Of a DNA stretch of 64,000 nucleotides, positions 14,260 to 21,751 are shown piece by piece. A program made the translations under genes and the position numbers. The notes under the pieces were generated by a model. It saw only the letters and a program-made list of their open reading frames with translations, was not told where the DNA came from and did no database searches. Location: assembly GCA_018713325.1 (NCBI GenBank), contig DVFJ01000030.1, forward strand, positions 1 through 64,000, written 5' to 3'. Within the stretch, counting starts at the first letter, position 1. Each line of letters opens with the position of its first letter. Source of the DNA: Candidatus Onthenecus intestinigallinarum (GTDB taxonomy: Bacteria > Bacillota > Clostridia > Christensenellales > Aristaeellaceae).

Positions 14260-14291
14260 TAGGATTTCACACAGGAATTTGACAGATCCTA
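14260..14291. promoter_or_regulatory. TAGGAT-N20-ATCCTA dyad between divergent promoters
   Basis: Six-base inverted arms flank the region between the GH2 and araC-like -35 boxes, the right arm following the -35 of the latter. It is a candidate site for the AraC-type protein encoded here; the short arms make this tentative. Confidence 0.35.
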
Positions 14292-14307
14292 CTGGAAGCG
14301 GTACAAT
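14279..14307 (+). promoter_or_regulatory. Promoter of the AraC-family regulator
   Basis: TTGACA (14279-14284), 17-bp spacer, TACAAT (14302-14307), about 25 bp before the start codon. Confidence 0.88.
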
Positions 14308-14331
14308 GAGTTTCAAACACAGAGGGAGGGG

Positions 14332-15087
14332 ATGGACGTGGTCGTCAGCGCGCGCCACAGGTGGCCGGAGGCGGCGGGGTTTACGATCCACCGGCCGGCG
14401 GGGATCGATACATATACGCTGCTGCACTTCTTCGGACCGGTGTGGCTGGACGGGACGCTCACGCAGCCGGGCGCATGCATCCTCTACGCGCCGCGCACGC
14501 CGCAGCGATTCACCAGCGAGTGCGCGCTGATGCACGACTGGATGCACCTGAAAGCTGGGGCGGACGAACTGATCGCGCGTCTGGAGGTGCCGGTGGATGC
14601 CGTGTTCTATCCGGAGGACTGCGCGTTCATCACCTCGGGCATCTGCGAGATCGAGCTGGAGATCAACTCCAGCCGTCCGCACCGGCAGGAGATGGCCGAC
14701 GCGGCGGCGCGGATGCTGCTCATCCGCCTTTCGCGCGCATATCAGGGCCGGGGCGAGACGGTGAACGCCGAGTTGTCGGCGCGGCTGTTCCGCTTCCGCG
14801 CGAGCCTGATTGCGCGCATGGGCGAGCAGTGGACGGTCGAACGGATGGCGCAGGAGCTGCACATGAGCCCGTCGCGCTTCTTTTCGGCGTACAAGGCGCA
14901 GTTTGACGTCTCGCCGGTGAACGATCTGATCCAGGCGCGCGTGGATGCGGCCAAGAGCGCGCTGATCGGAACGGATGTATCCGTGGCAGGCCTGGCGGAG
15001 CGGCTGGGCTACGCCAGCGCCAGCCATTTCAGCCGTCAGTTCCGCCAGCGTACGGGCGTGTCGCCGCGAACCTATGCAAGGCGGTGA
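14332..15087 (+). CDS. AraC-family transcriptional regulator
   Basis: A 251-residue protein. The N-terminal half (about 1-145) is a small cupin-like ligand-binding domain (PGACILYAPRTPQRFTSE). The C-terminal 100 residues carry two helix-turn-helix motifs: WTVERMAQELHMSPSRFFSAYKAQF, then VAGLAERLGYASASHFSRQFRQRTGVSPRTYARR, the AraC signature. It is divergent from the GH2 glycosidase, with the two promoters sharing about 150 bp, so it probably activates that gene in response to a sugar. The AGAGGGAGGGG site supports the start at 14332. Confidence 0.9.
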   Translation: MDVVVSARHRWPEAAGFTIHRPAGIDTYTLLHFFGPVWLDGTLTQPGACILYAPRTPQRFTSECALMHDWMHLKAGADELIARLEVPVDAVFYPEDCAFITSGICEIELEINSSRPHRQEMADAAARMLLIRLSRAYQGRGETVNAELSARLFRFRASLIARMGEQWTVERMAQELHMSPSRFFSAYKAQFDVSPVNDLIQARVDAAKSALIGTDVSVAGLAERLGYASASHFSRQFRQRTGVSPRTYARR

Positions 15088-15172
15088 GAGGCGCGCAGCG
15101 GGAGCGCGTCTTCATCGCAATATACAAAAAAAGAAAACCATCAACAGCGCAAAGCATGTCAACAGTTTTCTA

Positions 15173-15249
15173 TGGCGCGCCCAACAGGATTCGAACCTGT
15201 GGCCTTTTGATTCGTAGTCAAACGCTCTATCCAGCTGAGCTATGGGCGC
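15173..15249 (-). tRNA. tRNA-Arg (anticodon ACG)
   Basis: A 77-nt gene on the minus strand. Acceptor GCGCCCA pairs with TGGGCGC; the D arm has AGCTCAGCTGGATAGAGC, the anticodon loop is CTACGAA (anticodon ACG, decoding CGN after inosine editing), the T arm has GGTTCGAATCC, and a 3' CCA is encoded. The arginine codon CGC dominates in this window. The tadA gene near 41.5 kb would edit A34. I see nothing else in the gap from 15088 to 15404. Confidence 0.96.
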
Positions 15250-15404
15250 ATATGCGATTGCCTCGTGGGAACGAATGATATAATACAACATCGGACGCCA
15301 AAAGTCAAGAGGAAAACGCGTCGATTTTTTTGGGCGTTTTGCATGCAGACGGGTCTGCCCGGAGCGGGCGCGGCATACAATGCCTGCGCATGGGAGGGAT
15401 GCGG

Positions 15405-16394
15405 ATGCAGCCGATCCTGCTGATCGAGAGCCGCGCGCCGGGACTGCTCTACGTCAACGGCCAGTTTTGCGGCGAACTGACACAACCCCAGCCGTTTCCC
15501 GCACGGCCGGATGCGCGGGCGCTGATCGAGCTGCGGCCGCTGGGGATGGAGGCGCTGCCGATGGCTTGCGCACTGACGCTGCGTGCGGGGCGCGTGCAGC
15601 CGCACGGACAGGAGGGCGTATACTGCGTGCAGTGGCCGGACGGCGTGGCGCAGGTGGAGCTGCGGCCGCCGTCCTGGCCGGGGCGCATGCAGGCCGTGCG
15701 CACGACGCTTTTGCAGGGACTGGAGGCCGTCGCATGCGGCGGGGAGACGGCGCTTTTGCGCGACGGGGAGCCGGTGACGTCCCTGCCGGGAGGCGCACGG
15801 GAGATTGTGGCGCGCGCGCTGGACGGCGGCGCGCTGGCGGTGCAGGGCGCGTGCGACGCGGGCGCATTCGCGTGCGTCGTGCCGCCGCCGGGCGGTCGCA
15901 TTGCGGAGGGCGCGACGGCGCTCCTGACCGCGCGCAGCCTGCGCTGGGAGGGCCCGAGCGTACTGCGTGCGGTCGTGGGCGGCGAGGACGCCGTCGGGCA
16001 CGGTGAATTGCGCGAGTACCGTGTGGGGCCGGACGGGTTTCGGCTTGTCTCTGCGCAGCCGGTGTGGGCGCAGGGCGTGCCGCGCTGGCCGCAGAGCGCG
16101 CAGGAGACGCTGCGCGCATATCTGGAGGCCGTTCGGCTGGGCTTTCGCGCCGAGGCGGAAGGATACCTGGCCGCGCCGCATGCCGCGCCGGCATTGGCAC
16201 GCTTTGACGGCGTGACGCCGTTGCGCTATCCGCTGCTGCGCGCGCCGGAGCGTCTGCCCCTGGCGATGGGGCTGCTGTCGGTGGCGGAACCGGGGCTGGC
16301 ATATGTGACGGCGGTATGCGCGCGCGCGCGCGCGGCGAACGGGCGTCAGGGCGGCTATGCGCTGGAGGAAGTGGCGCTCTACGAAGAAGCATAA
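15405..16394 (+). CDS. Hypothetical protein
   Basis: 329 residues that I do not recognise. It starts MQPILLIESRAPGLLYVNGQFCGEL at 15405, chosen because GGGAGGG sits 6 bp upstream; two earlier in-frame ATGs overlap that site. There is no signal peptide or membrane segment. The first 150 residues are beta-rich with many Gly/Arg turns and the rest is mixed alpha/beta. It lies between tRNA-Arg and a convergent DUF1015 gene and seems to be a single-gene unit. Codon use matches its neighbours, and the long GC-typical frame supports a real gene. Confidence 0.65.
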   Translation: MQPILLIESRAPGLLYVNGQFCGELTQPQPFPARPDARALIELRPLGMEALPMACALTLRAGRVQPHGQEGVYCVQWPDGVAQVELRPPSWPGRMQAVRTTLLQGLEAVACGGETALLRDGEPVTSLPGGAREIVARALDGGALAVQGACDAGAFACVVPPPGGRIAEGATALLTARSLRWEGPSVLRAVVGGEDAVGHGELREYRVGPDGFRLVSAQPVWAQGVPRWPQSAQETLRAYLEAVRLGFRAEAEGYLAAPHAAPALARFDGVTPLRYPLLRAPERLPLAMGLLSVAEPGLAYVTAVCARARAANGRQGGYALEEVALYEEA

Positions 16395-16429
16395 AAGACG
16401 GCGCGGCGGATGGACGCATCCGCCGCGCC
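16392..16429 (-). terminator. Terminator after the DUF1015 gene
   Basis: A 13-bp perfect stem (GGCGCGGCGGATG/CATCCGCCGCGCC, 16400-16429) with a 4-nt loop. On the minus strand it is followed by GTCTTTTAT. It may also slow transcription from the convergent gene. Confidence 0.75.
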
Positions 16430-16435
16430 TCTGCG

Positions 16436-17704
16436 TCACAGGATCGCGCGACACTCCATGTAGTAGCGCTTCTCGTCCGCTTCGCCCATGGAGAACGTCT
16501 TGCGCGGCAGCGCGCCGTCGCGGCGAACCGCGGGGAAGAGTGCGTGCTTGTCCAGCGCGTCCAGCAGGAAGCAGGCATTGCCTGGTTCGCGCGCCAGACC
16601 GCGGGCGAAGGCCTCGCCGTGGATGTAGTCCAGCCGGGCTTCCGGCCGCGAGGGCAGGTATTCGTCCAGAAAGCGCTGCAGCGTCGCCACGGGCAGCGCG
16701 AAGGGCGCATTCTGCACTGCGAGGGACAGCGCGCCCTTGGCGCACAGGAACGCCAGCGGCTGCTCGTCCGCCCGCGCGCGCCGGGGCGCCATCGCCGCGC
16801 CGCGCCGCGAGAGAAACGCGTTCAGGCCATGCAGCACGTCCTGCTCGTCCACGTGGAACAGCACCCGGTGGATGGGCTCGAACACCAGCGCGTCGTCGTG
16901 CAGATTCACCAGTTCCACGAGCGCATAGCGCGCGGGATGGCCCGCGCGCGCCTCGGGCGGCAGCGTGTCGCGCAGGTTCAGCCAGCACTGGCGCGCCGTG
17001 GCCAGCGAATGGTTGCCATCACCCACCGCGTAGAGCAGGCCGCCGCAGGCGCTGCGCAGGGCGTCCAGCGCAGAGGCGACCTGCTGCTTTTCGCGCTCGC
17101 CGTCCACGCGCCAGCCGCGCAGGCGCCCGCCGCCCTCCATCAGCTCAAAGTCGTACAGCGGCGTCAGACGGCGCCGGTGCTGATAGAGCGGCTCGATCAC
17201 CGTGCGGCCGGGGTCGTCCACCAGCAGCATGACGTGCGGCGTCTCCAGCGGCGCGCCCGTGCGGATGCGCACGCGCGGCGGGATGCGCTCCAGGATCGTG
17301 CCCTCCGTCGCGCGCACGAGCGAGGCGCTGCCGCGCTCGAAGTCGTACATCTCCAGGTCGACGCGGGCCATCAGGCCCAGCCGGCTGCCCGAGGCGATCG
17401 TGCGCTCCACGAGCACAAAGCCGTCGCGCACGGCCGGCACGAGCGTGCCGTCCGCCAGGTAGGCGCGCATCGTGCGCTGGATGTCCGCCACGCGGTCGAA
17501 ACCCTCGGACAGGTAGATCTCCGGGAACGTCAGGCGCAGCGTCGAGGGCGCGTCGCCGACGTAGGATTCCACGCGCTGCCAGTAGGCGGGGTCGGACGTG
17601 TGCTGATCGCAGGCGACGACCGCCCAGCGCGCGGGATCGACGTGCGGCGCGGGCAAGAGGATGTCCGCGGGCGACAGACCCAGGGAATCGAAAGCTGTGG
17701 ACAT
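16436..17704 (-). CDS. DUF1015 family protein (SerK-related)
   Basis: 422 residues of the DUF1015 family, conserved from archaea to Clostridia. Signatures are ACDQHTSDPAYW near residue 32, LPEIYLSEGF-like LTFPEIYLSEGF, and VGDGNHSLATA in the middle (the family's conserved DGNH/DGHH loop). One archaeal relative, SerK, is a free-serine kinase that uses ADP; whether this protein phosphorylates serine is inference only. A ribosome site (AAGGAG) precedes the ATG at 17704. It converges on the hypothetical gene and has its own terminator. Confidence 0.82.
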   Translation of the reverse strand: MSTAFDSLGLSPADILLPAPHVDPARWAVVACDQHTSDPAYWQRVESYVGDAPSTLRLTFPEIYLSEGFDRVADIQRTMRAYLADGTLVPAVRDGFVLVERTIASGSRLGLMARVDLEMYDFERGSASLVRATEGTILERIPPRVRIRTGAPLETPHVMLLVDDPGRTVIEPLYQHRRRLTPLYDFELMEGGGRLRGWRVDGEREKQQVASALDALRSACGGLLYAVGDGNHSLATARQCWLNLRDTLPPEARAGHPARYALVELVNLHDDALVFEPIHRVLFHVDEQDVLHGLNAFLSRRGAAMAPRRARADEQPLAFLCAKGALSLAVQNAPFALPVATLQRFLDEYLPSRPEARLDYIHGEAFARGLAREPGNACFLLDALDKHALFPAVRRDGALPRKTFSMGEADEKRYYMECRAIL

Positions 17705-17771
17705 AAAAAACGCTCCTTCCCGTCGATGCGGCTTTCAGACATGATAGCATCGCCGGGGGGAGCATGTCAAC

Positions 17772-18620
17772 TCAGGACTCGTCGCTCAGAATCGGCAACT
17801 GCGCCTCCACGGGCGCCAGCAGCGCGGAGAGCCGCTCGCAGAATGCGTTCACCCGCTGCGCGCGCGTCAGCTCCGGCAGCGCCAGAAATTCCTTGATCTC
17901 CAGCAGTAGCGCGTCCAGGCTGTCCTCCAACCGCCGTGCGCGCGTGCGCGCGTCGTCCAGGGCGATGCGCATCAGGTCGCAGCGCACGCTCAGCCGGTCC
18001 GCTGCCAGCACGGCATCCCGCGCAGGCCGGTCCTGCGCGCGCGCCAGCAGGTGGTTCAGCCCTTCGAGCATCTGGTACAGCGCGGGATCGTGCATCGCCT
18101 GCACGCGCCCCTGCGCCTCCTCCAGCATCGCCTGCGCGCCCCGCGCGCTCGTGCCGCGCGGGGCGAAGGGATCGGCGCACGGCTCGCCCGCCGCCTCCAT
18201 GTCCGCCATGACCTCGCGAACCAGTTCCGGTCGCGTCTTGAGACAGGAGCGGTACTTGTTTTGAAAGCGCAGCATCTTCGTCTTGTCGCCGCCGGCCAGC
18301 TCCTGTACGCAGGCGCGCACGCTGCGCCCCTTTGCGCGTGCCGACAGGACGGCGTGCAGCAGCGCGCGGACCTCCTGGGGTGTGAACGGTTCAAACGGCG
18401 GCGCACGCTTGAGCTCCGGATCCCGGCCCTGGCTCAGCTGGGCATAGTAGAAGTTGCGGATGCTGTTGGGCTTGCGCCCCAGGCGTCCCGCCAGACGCTC
18501 AAAGACGCTGCGCAGCGGCTCGCCGCGCTGCGATGCCGCGTGAATCTCCGAAAACAGCTGCTCGATCTCATCCGGACGCCAGCCGCCGTGCGGGGTGCGC
18601 GCGGTGCTCGTCATTTCCAA
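17772..18620 (-). CDS. Myb/SANT-like DNA-binding protein with two repeats (RsfA-like)
   Basis: About 282 residues. Residues about 12-60 (WRPDEIEQLFSEIHAASQRG...LGRKPNSIRNFYY) form a Myb/SANT-like three-helix unit reminiscent of the RsfA family of Bacillus sporulation regulators. A second, degenerate unit follows at about 78-135 (FTPQEVRALLHAVLSARAKGRSVRACVQELAGG). The rest (150-280) is mostly helical and probably mediates self-association. A TTG at 18620 is best spaced from GGGAGGG; an ATG two codons later is the alternative. The RsfA link is by pattern only, and the targets are unknown. Confidence 0.65.
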   Translation of the reverse strand: MEMTSTARTPHGGWRPDEIEQLFSEIHAASQRGEPLRSVFERLAGRLGRKPNSIRNFYYAQLSQGRDPELKRAPPFEPFTPQEVRALLHAVLSARAKGRSVRACVQELAGGDKTKMLRFQNKYRSCLKTRPELVREVMADMEAAGEPCADPFAPRGTSARGAQAMLEEAQGRVQAMHDPALYQMLEGLNHLLARAQDRPARDAVLAADRLSVRCDLMRIALDDARTRARRLEDSLDALLLEIKEFLALPELTRAQRVNAFCERLSALLAPVEAQLPILSDES

Positions 18621-18704
18621 AGGATCATCCCTCCCATTGCCGCGATGTGTGCGGTGATAGTATGGTCTGCGGCGCGGCGGCTTATGCAGTGCGCGCCGGA
18701 ACGC

Positions 18705-18733
18705 TTGCGCCCGGGGCCGCAATGCGCTACAAT
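18705..18733 (+). promoter_or_regulatory. Promoter of the DUF1294 gene
   Basis: TTGCGC (18705-18710), 17-bp spacer, TACAAT (18728-18733), 23 bp before the start codon. Confidence 0.6.
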
Positions 18734-18756
18734 CATATGACGGGGAGGGAGACGGC

Positions 18757-19026
18757 ATGCACGTTCAGGTCTTTCTTGCGCTCACCGCCGTGATGAGCGT
18801 CTTCACGTTCTGTCTGTTTGGGATTGACAAGCGCCGCGCGCGCAGGGGCATGTGGCGCGTACCCGAGCGCACGCTGCTTGCGGCCTGCGCGCTGCTGGGC
18901 GCGGCGGGCGGCTTGGCGGGCATGCGCGCATTTCACCACAAGACGCGAAAGCCCCGCTTTCGCTATGGCGTGCCGGCGCTGCTGGCACTGCAGGTTGCGC
19001 TGCTGGTAGCGCTCGCGCTGCGTTGA
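18757..19026 (+). CDS. DUF1294 family membrane protein
   Basis: An 89-residue protein with three hydrophobic segments (residues 4-20, 40-55, 70-87) and the family signature FGIDKRRARRGMWRVPERTLLAACALLGAAGG followed by FHHKTRKPRFRYG. These small inner-membrane proteins are widespread and have no assigned function. The GGGAGGGAG site and own promoter support the start at 18757. It is a single gene between the Myb-like gene and the convergent methyltransferase, closed by a strong terminator. Confidence 0.88.
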   Translation: MHVQVFLALTAVMSVFTFCLFGIDKRRARRGMWRVPERTLLAACALLGAAGGLAGMRAFHHKTRKPRFRYGVPALLALQVALLVALALR

Positions 19027-19028
19027 CG

Positions 19029-19065
19029 AAGAAGGGCCGGGAAGCAACGCCTCCCGGCCCTTCTT
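19029..19065. terminator. Bidirectional terminator
   Basis: AAGAAGGGCCGGGA (19029-19042) pairs perfectly with TCCCGGCCCTTCTT (19052-19065). It separates the DUF1294 gene from the convergent end of the cdaA operon. Confidence 0.85.
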
Positions 19066-19070
19066 GGCGC

Positions 19071-20432
19071 TCAACGGCGCAATCCCTTGGGATAGTGGTT
19101 CTTGTACAGCCCGTCGGAACACTTGGCAAAGCCCAGCGGGCAGCCCGCCAGCGTCATCAGCGTGTAGCCGCGCGGCGCATCCTCCGGCGCGGGCAGCGCG
19201 TCGCCGTGCTGATAGCGCAGCGCGTCTTCGGCGGTGAGCGCGGCCTCGCGCAGCGCCTCGCCCGGCCGGAGCGCCATCGCCAGCGCATGGTCGGGTTCGA
19301 CGCGCCTTCCGGCTACATGGCCCAGCAGCAGCCCGACGCGCAGCGCGCGCAGACCGGACAGGTCCGGCAGGCCGTCCGGGACGGCATAGAGCGCGTCGCC
19401 GAAGGCCTGCGCGCGCGCAAGCAGCGCCTGCGCGTCCGCCCGCGGGGACAGCGCCTGCGCCAGGCATTGCGCGAGCGGCTCGCGCCACGGCGGCAAAGCG
19501 GCGCCCTTGCGCGGGCGCGGGGGACGGCCGTCCTTTGCGGGGACCGGCGCGTCTGCGGCGCGGCGCAGGCGCGAGACGAAGTGGCCCTCGCCGCGCACGC
19601 GCTGCGGAAACAGGCGCAGCACGCCCGCCGGCGCGGGATCAAGCCCCGGCAGGGCGAACGCGTCGGGCATGAAGTCCGGATGCTCCGAGAGGAAGCGCTC
19701 CAGCACGCCCTCGTTTTCTACGGCGTTGAACGTGCAGGTCGAGTAGACCATCAGGCCGCCCGGGCGCAGCATGCGCGCAGCGCAGCGCAGGATGTCCAGC
19801 TGGCGCGCGGCGCAACGGGCCGGGCTGTCCGGCGTCCACTCGGCGCGCGCCTCGATCTGGCGGCGGAACATCCCCTCGCCGGAGCAGGGCGCATCCACGA
19901 GCACGCGGTCGAAAAACGCGGGAAAGCGCGCCTGCAGCGCGTCCGGCAGCGCGCACAGCACGGCGGCATTGCGCACGCCCAGGCGCTCGACGTTGCGCGA
20001 GAGCACCTGCGCGCGCGTAGGCACGGGTTCGTTGGCCACCAGCAGCCCTTCGCCCGCCAGCAGCCCGGCGATCTGCGTGCTCTTGCCGCCAGGCGCGGCG
20101 CACAGGTCGAGCACGCGCTGGCCGGGGCGCACGTCCAGCGCGGCGACGGCGGCCATGGCGCTGGGCTCCTGCAGGTAGTACGCGCCGCCCTCGTGCAGCG
20201 GGTGCGCGCCCGCGCGCGAATCCGGGGCGAGGTACCATGCGTCCGCGGCCCAGGGGATGGGTTCCTCCAGGCCGTCCGGGCCGGCGCTGCGCCAGTCCAC
20301 CGAAAGCGCGCGCAGCGGGTTCAGGCGCAGCCCGCGCGCATGCGGCTGATCCATCGCCTCCAGATACAGGCGAAACTCGGCCTCGCCCAGCTGGGCGCGC
20401 AGATTTTGAAGGAAGGCTTCGGGCAGGCTCAT
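19071..20432 (-). CDS. rsmF: 16S rRNA cytosine-C5 methyltransferase, RsmF/NOL1-NOP2-Sun family
   Basis: 453 residues. The SAM-binding core begins LDLCAAPGGKSTQIA. The two catalytic cysteines of the RsmB/RsmF type are present in motif IV (DAPCSGEGMFR) and motif VI (YSTCTF). An N-terminal helical part (RLNPLRA) precedes it, and a C-terminal RsmF-type domain (GLRVGLLLGHV-like, ending HYPKG) follows. It methylates a cytosine in 16S rRNA. Its ATG directly abuts the stop of the upstream mannosyltransferase (TAAATG), so the two are translationally coupled at the end of the cdaA operon. The exact target cytosine is not certain from sequence. Confidence 0.9.
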   Translation of the reverse strand: MSLPEAFLQNLRAQLGEAEFRLYLEAMDQPHARGLRLNPLRALSVDWRSAGPDGLEEPIPWAADAWYLAPDSRAGAHPLHEGGAYYLQEPSAMAAVAALDVRPGQRVLDLCAAPGGKSTQIAGLLAGEGLLVANEPVPTRAQVLSRNVERLGVRNAAVLCALPDALQARFPAFFDRVLVDAPCSGEGMFRRQIEARAEWTPDSPARCAARQLDILRCAARMLRPGGLMVYSTCTFNAVENEGVLERFLSEHPDFMPDAFALPGLDPAPAGVLRLFPQRVRGEGHFVSRLRRAADAPVPAKDGRPPRPRKGAALPPWREPLAQCLAQALSPRADAQALLARAQAFGDALYAVPDGLPDLSGLRALRVGLLLGHVAGRRVEPDHALAMALRPGEALREAALTAEDALRYQHGDALPAPEDAPRGYTLMTLAGCPLGFAKCSDGLYKNHYPKGLRR

Positions 20433-21695
20433 TTACAGCACCTCGACGATGATGGTATATCCGATGGTGAAGAACAGCAGCAGCGCGATCTGCAGGCTGC
20501 ACAGCAGCATGTGCGGCGTGCGCCGGCGCGTGGTGACCGCCTGCAGGATGGGCAGGGTGGCCATGGCCATCAAATAGCGCGGCCCGCTGAGCAGCCAGGT
20601 CGGCGCCAGCGCGACAGCCACATACACGACCGTATAGGCGTGGTGCTCCAGCGGCATGCGCCGCCAGGTGAAGCACAGCAGCGCCATCGTATAGAAGATC
20701 GCAAACGCCTGCACGCCCCACGTCCAGAATGCGTCGGGCTCGCCGAAGGAGCGGAAGAGGTAGTCGAACGTATTGTACACCGAGCCGAAGAACGTGCCCA
20801 TCTCCTGAAACCAGTTTTCCTTCTGGTAGATCAGGAACTGCAACGGATTGCCGCTGACGTGATAGTTCAGGTACAGGTAGGCGCCCAGGCCGGCGAAGAC
20901 GAGCAGGCCCAGCAGCGTGCCGCGCACGGCCAGGCGGGCGCGCCCCTTGCGCGCGTGCACGGCCAGCCGCCAGGACTGCAGCCAGATGACGCCGCACACG
21001 ATGACGCCCAGCGAGCGCGTGAGCGCCGAGAGCGCGCCCAGCACGGCGGCCAGGAAGAAGCGCTCGCGCGAGGCGGCCAGCAGCGCGCCCAGCGTCAGCG
21101 CGAGGAACAGCGCCTCGGAGTAGGGCGCGGCCAGGAAGAGCGAGTAGGGATTGACCAGCAGGTAGCACAGCGCCAGGCGCGCGGTCTGCACGTCGTAGAC
21201 GCGGTACACGAGCGCGTAGAGCAGGCTGGCGGCGGCCATGGCGCTCAGGTTGCTGACGGCGACTGCGGCCAGGACCCAGTCGCCCGTCAGCAGGTGCATT
21301 GCGCGCACGCACCACGGATAGAGCGGGAAGAAGACGAGCATCAGCCGGTCGTCGCCGACGTTCACATAGCCCTGCTGGGCGAGCTTGAGGTAGTGGCTGG
21401 CGTCCCAGTGGACCCACAGCCGCCCAAACGACGAGGCCAGGGACGACGCCTGCCCGCGCATCAGGCAGTCCGCGCCCCATGCGACCAGATACAGCAGCAG
21501 GCGGCTGAGCAGCATTGCAAGCGCCGCGAGCAGCAGCGCGCGCACGCCCGGCCCGCGCCGGCTCATCCGCGCGGCGGGCTCGCGGCCGCAAAGCAGGCGC
21601 GCAAATCGCACGAGCATGGGGATAAAGGCCGCGGCCATGAGCGCGATGGACAGCGCGCTGGCAGCGCGAGGAACCCAGACGGACGGATCGGTCAA
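20433..21695 (-). CDS. PIG-V family mannosyltransferase-like membrane protein (GT-C fold)
   Basis: About 420 residues with ten or more membrane helices. The luminal/extracellular motif HWDASHYLKLAQQGY and the following FFPLYP match PIG-V/GT76-type mannosyltransferases, in which Asp of WDA is catalytic. The donor is probably polyprenyl-phosphate mannose and the reaction extracellular. The likely start is TTG 21695, well spaced from AAGGGGG; an ATG lies 24 codons downstream. It sits between the repeat-rich membrane protein and rsmF in what looks like one operon. A role in envelope glycosylation is inferred. Confidence 0.78.
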   Translation of the reverse strand: MTDPSVWVPRAASALSIALMAAAFIPMLVRFARLLCGREPAARMSRRGPGVRALLLAALAMLLSRLLLYLVAWGADCLMRGQASSLASSFGRLWVHWDASHYLKLAQQGYVNVGDDRLMLVFFPLYPWCVRAMHLLTGDWVLAAVAVSNLSAMAAASLLYALVYRVYDVQTARLALCYLLVNPYSLFLAAPYSEALFLALTLGALLAASRERFFLAAVLGALSALTRSLGVIVCGVIWLQSWRLAVHARKGRARLAVRGTLLGLLVFAGLGAYLYLNYHVSGNPLQFLIYQKENWFQEMGTFFGSVYNTFDYLFRSFGEPDAFWTWGVQAFAIFYTMALLCFTWRRMPLEHHAYTVVYVAVALAPTWLLSGPRYLMAMATLPILQAVTTRRRTPHMLLCSLQIALLLFFTIGYTIIVEVL

Positions 21696-21751
21696 GCGGA
21701 ACACGCCCCCTTCAAGAAAGCGCGCTCCGGGCGTGCCGGAGCGGCGGCTGT

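Noticed and set aside
15088-15172. A gene between the AraC regulator and tRNA-Arg
   Set aside because: The short A-rich stretch has no ribosome site with an open frame longer than a few dozen codons that avoids the tRNA.
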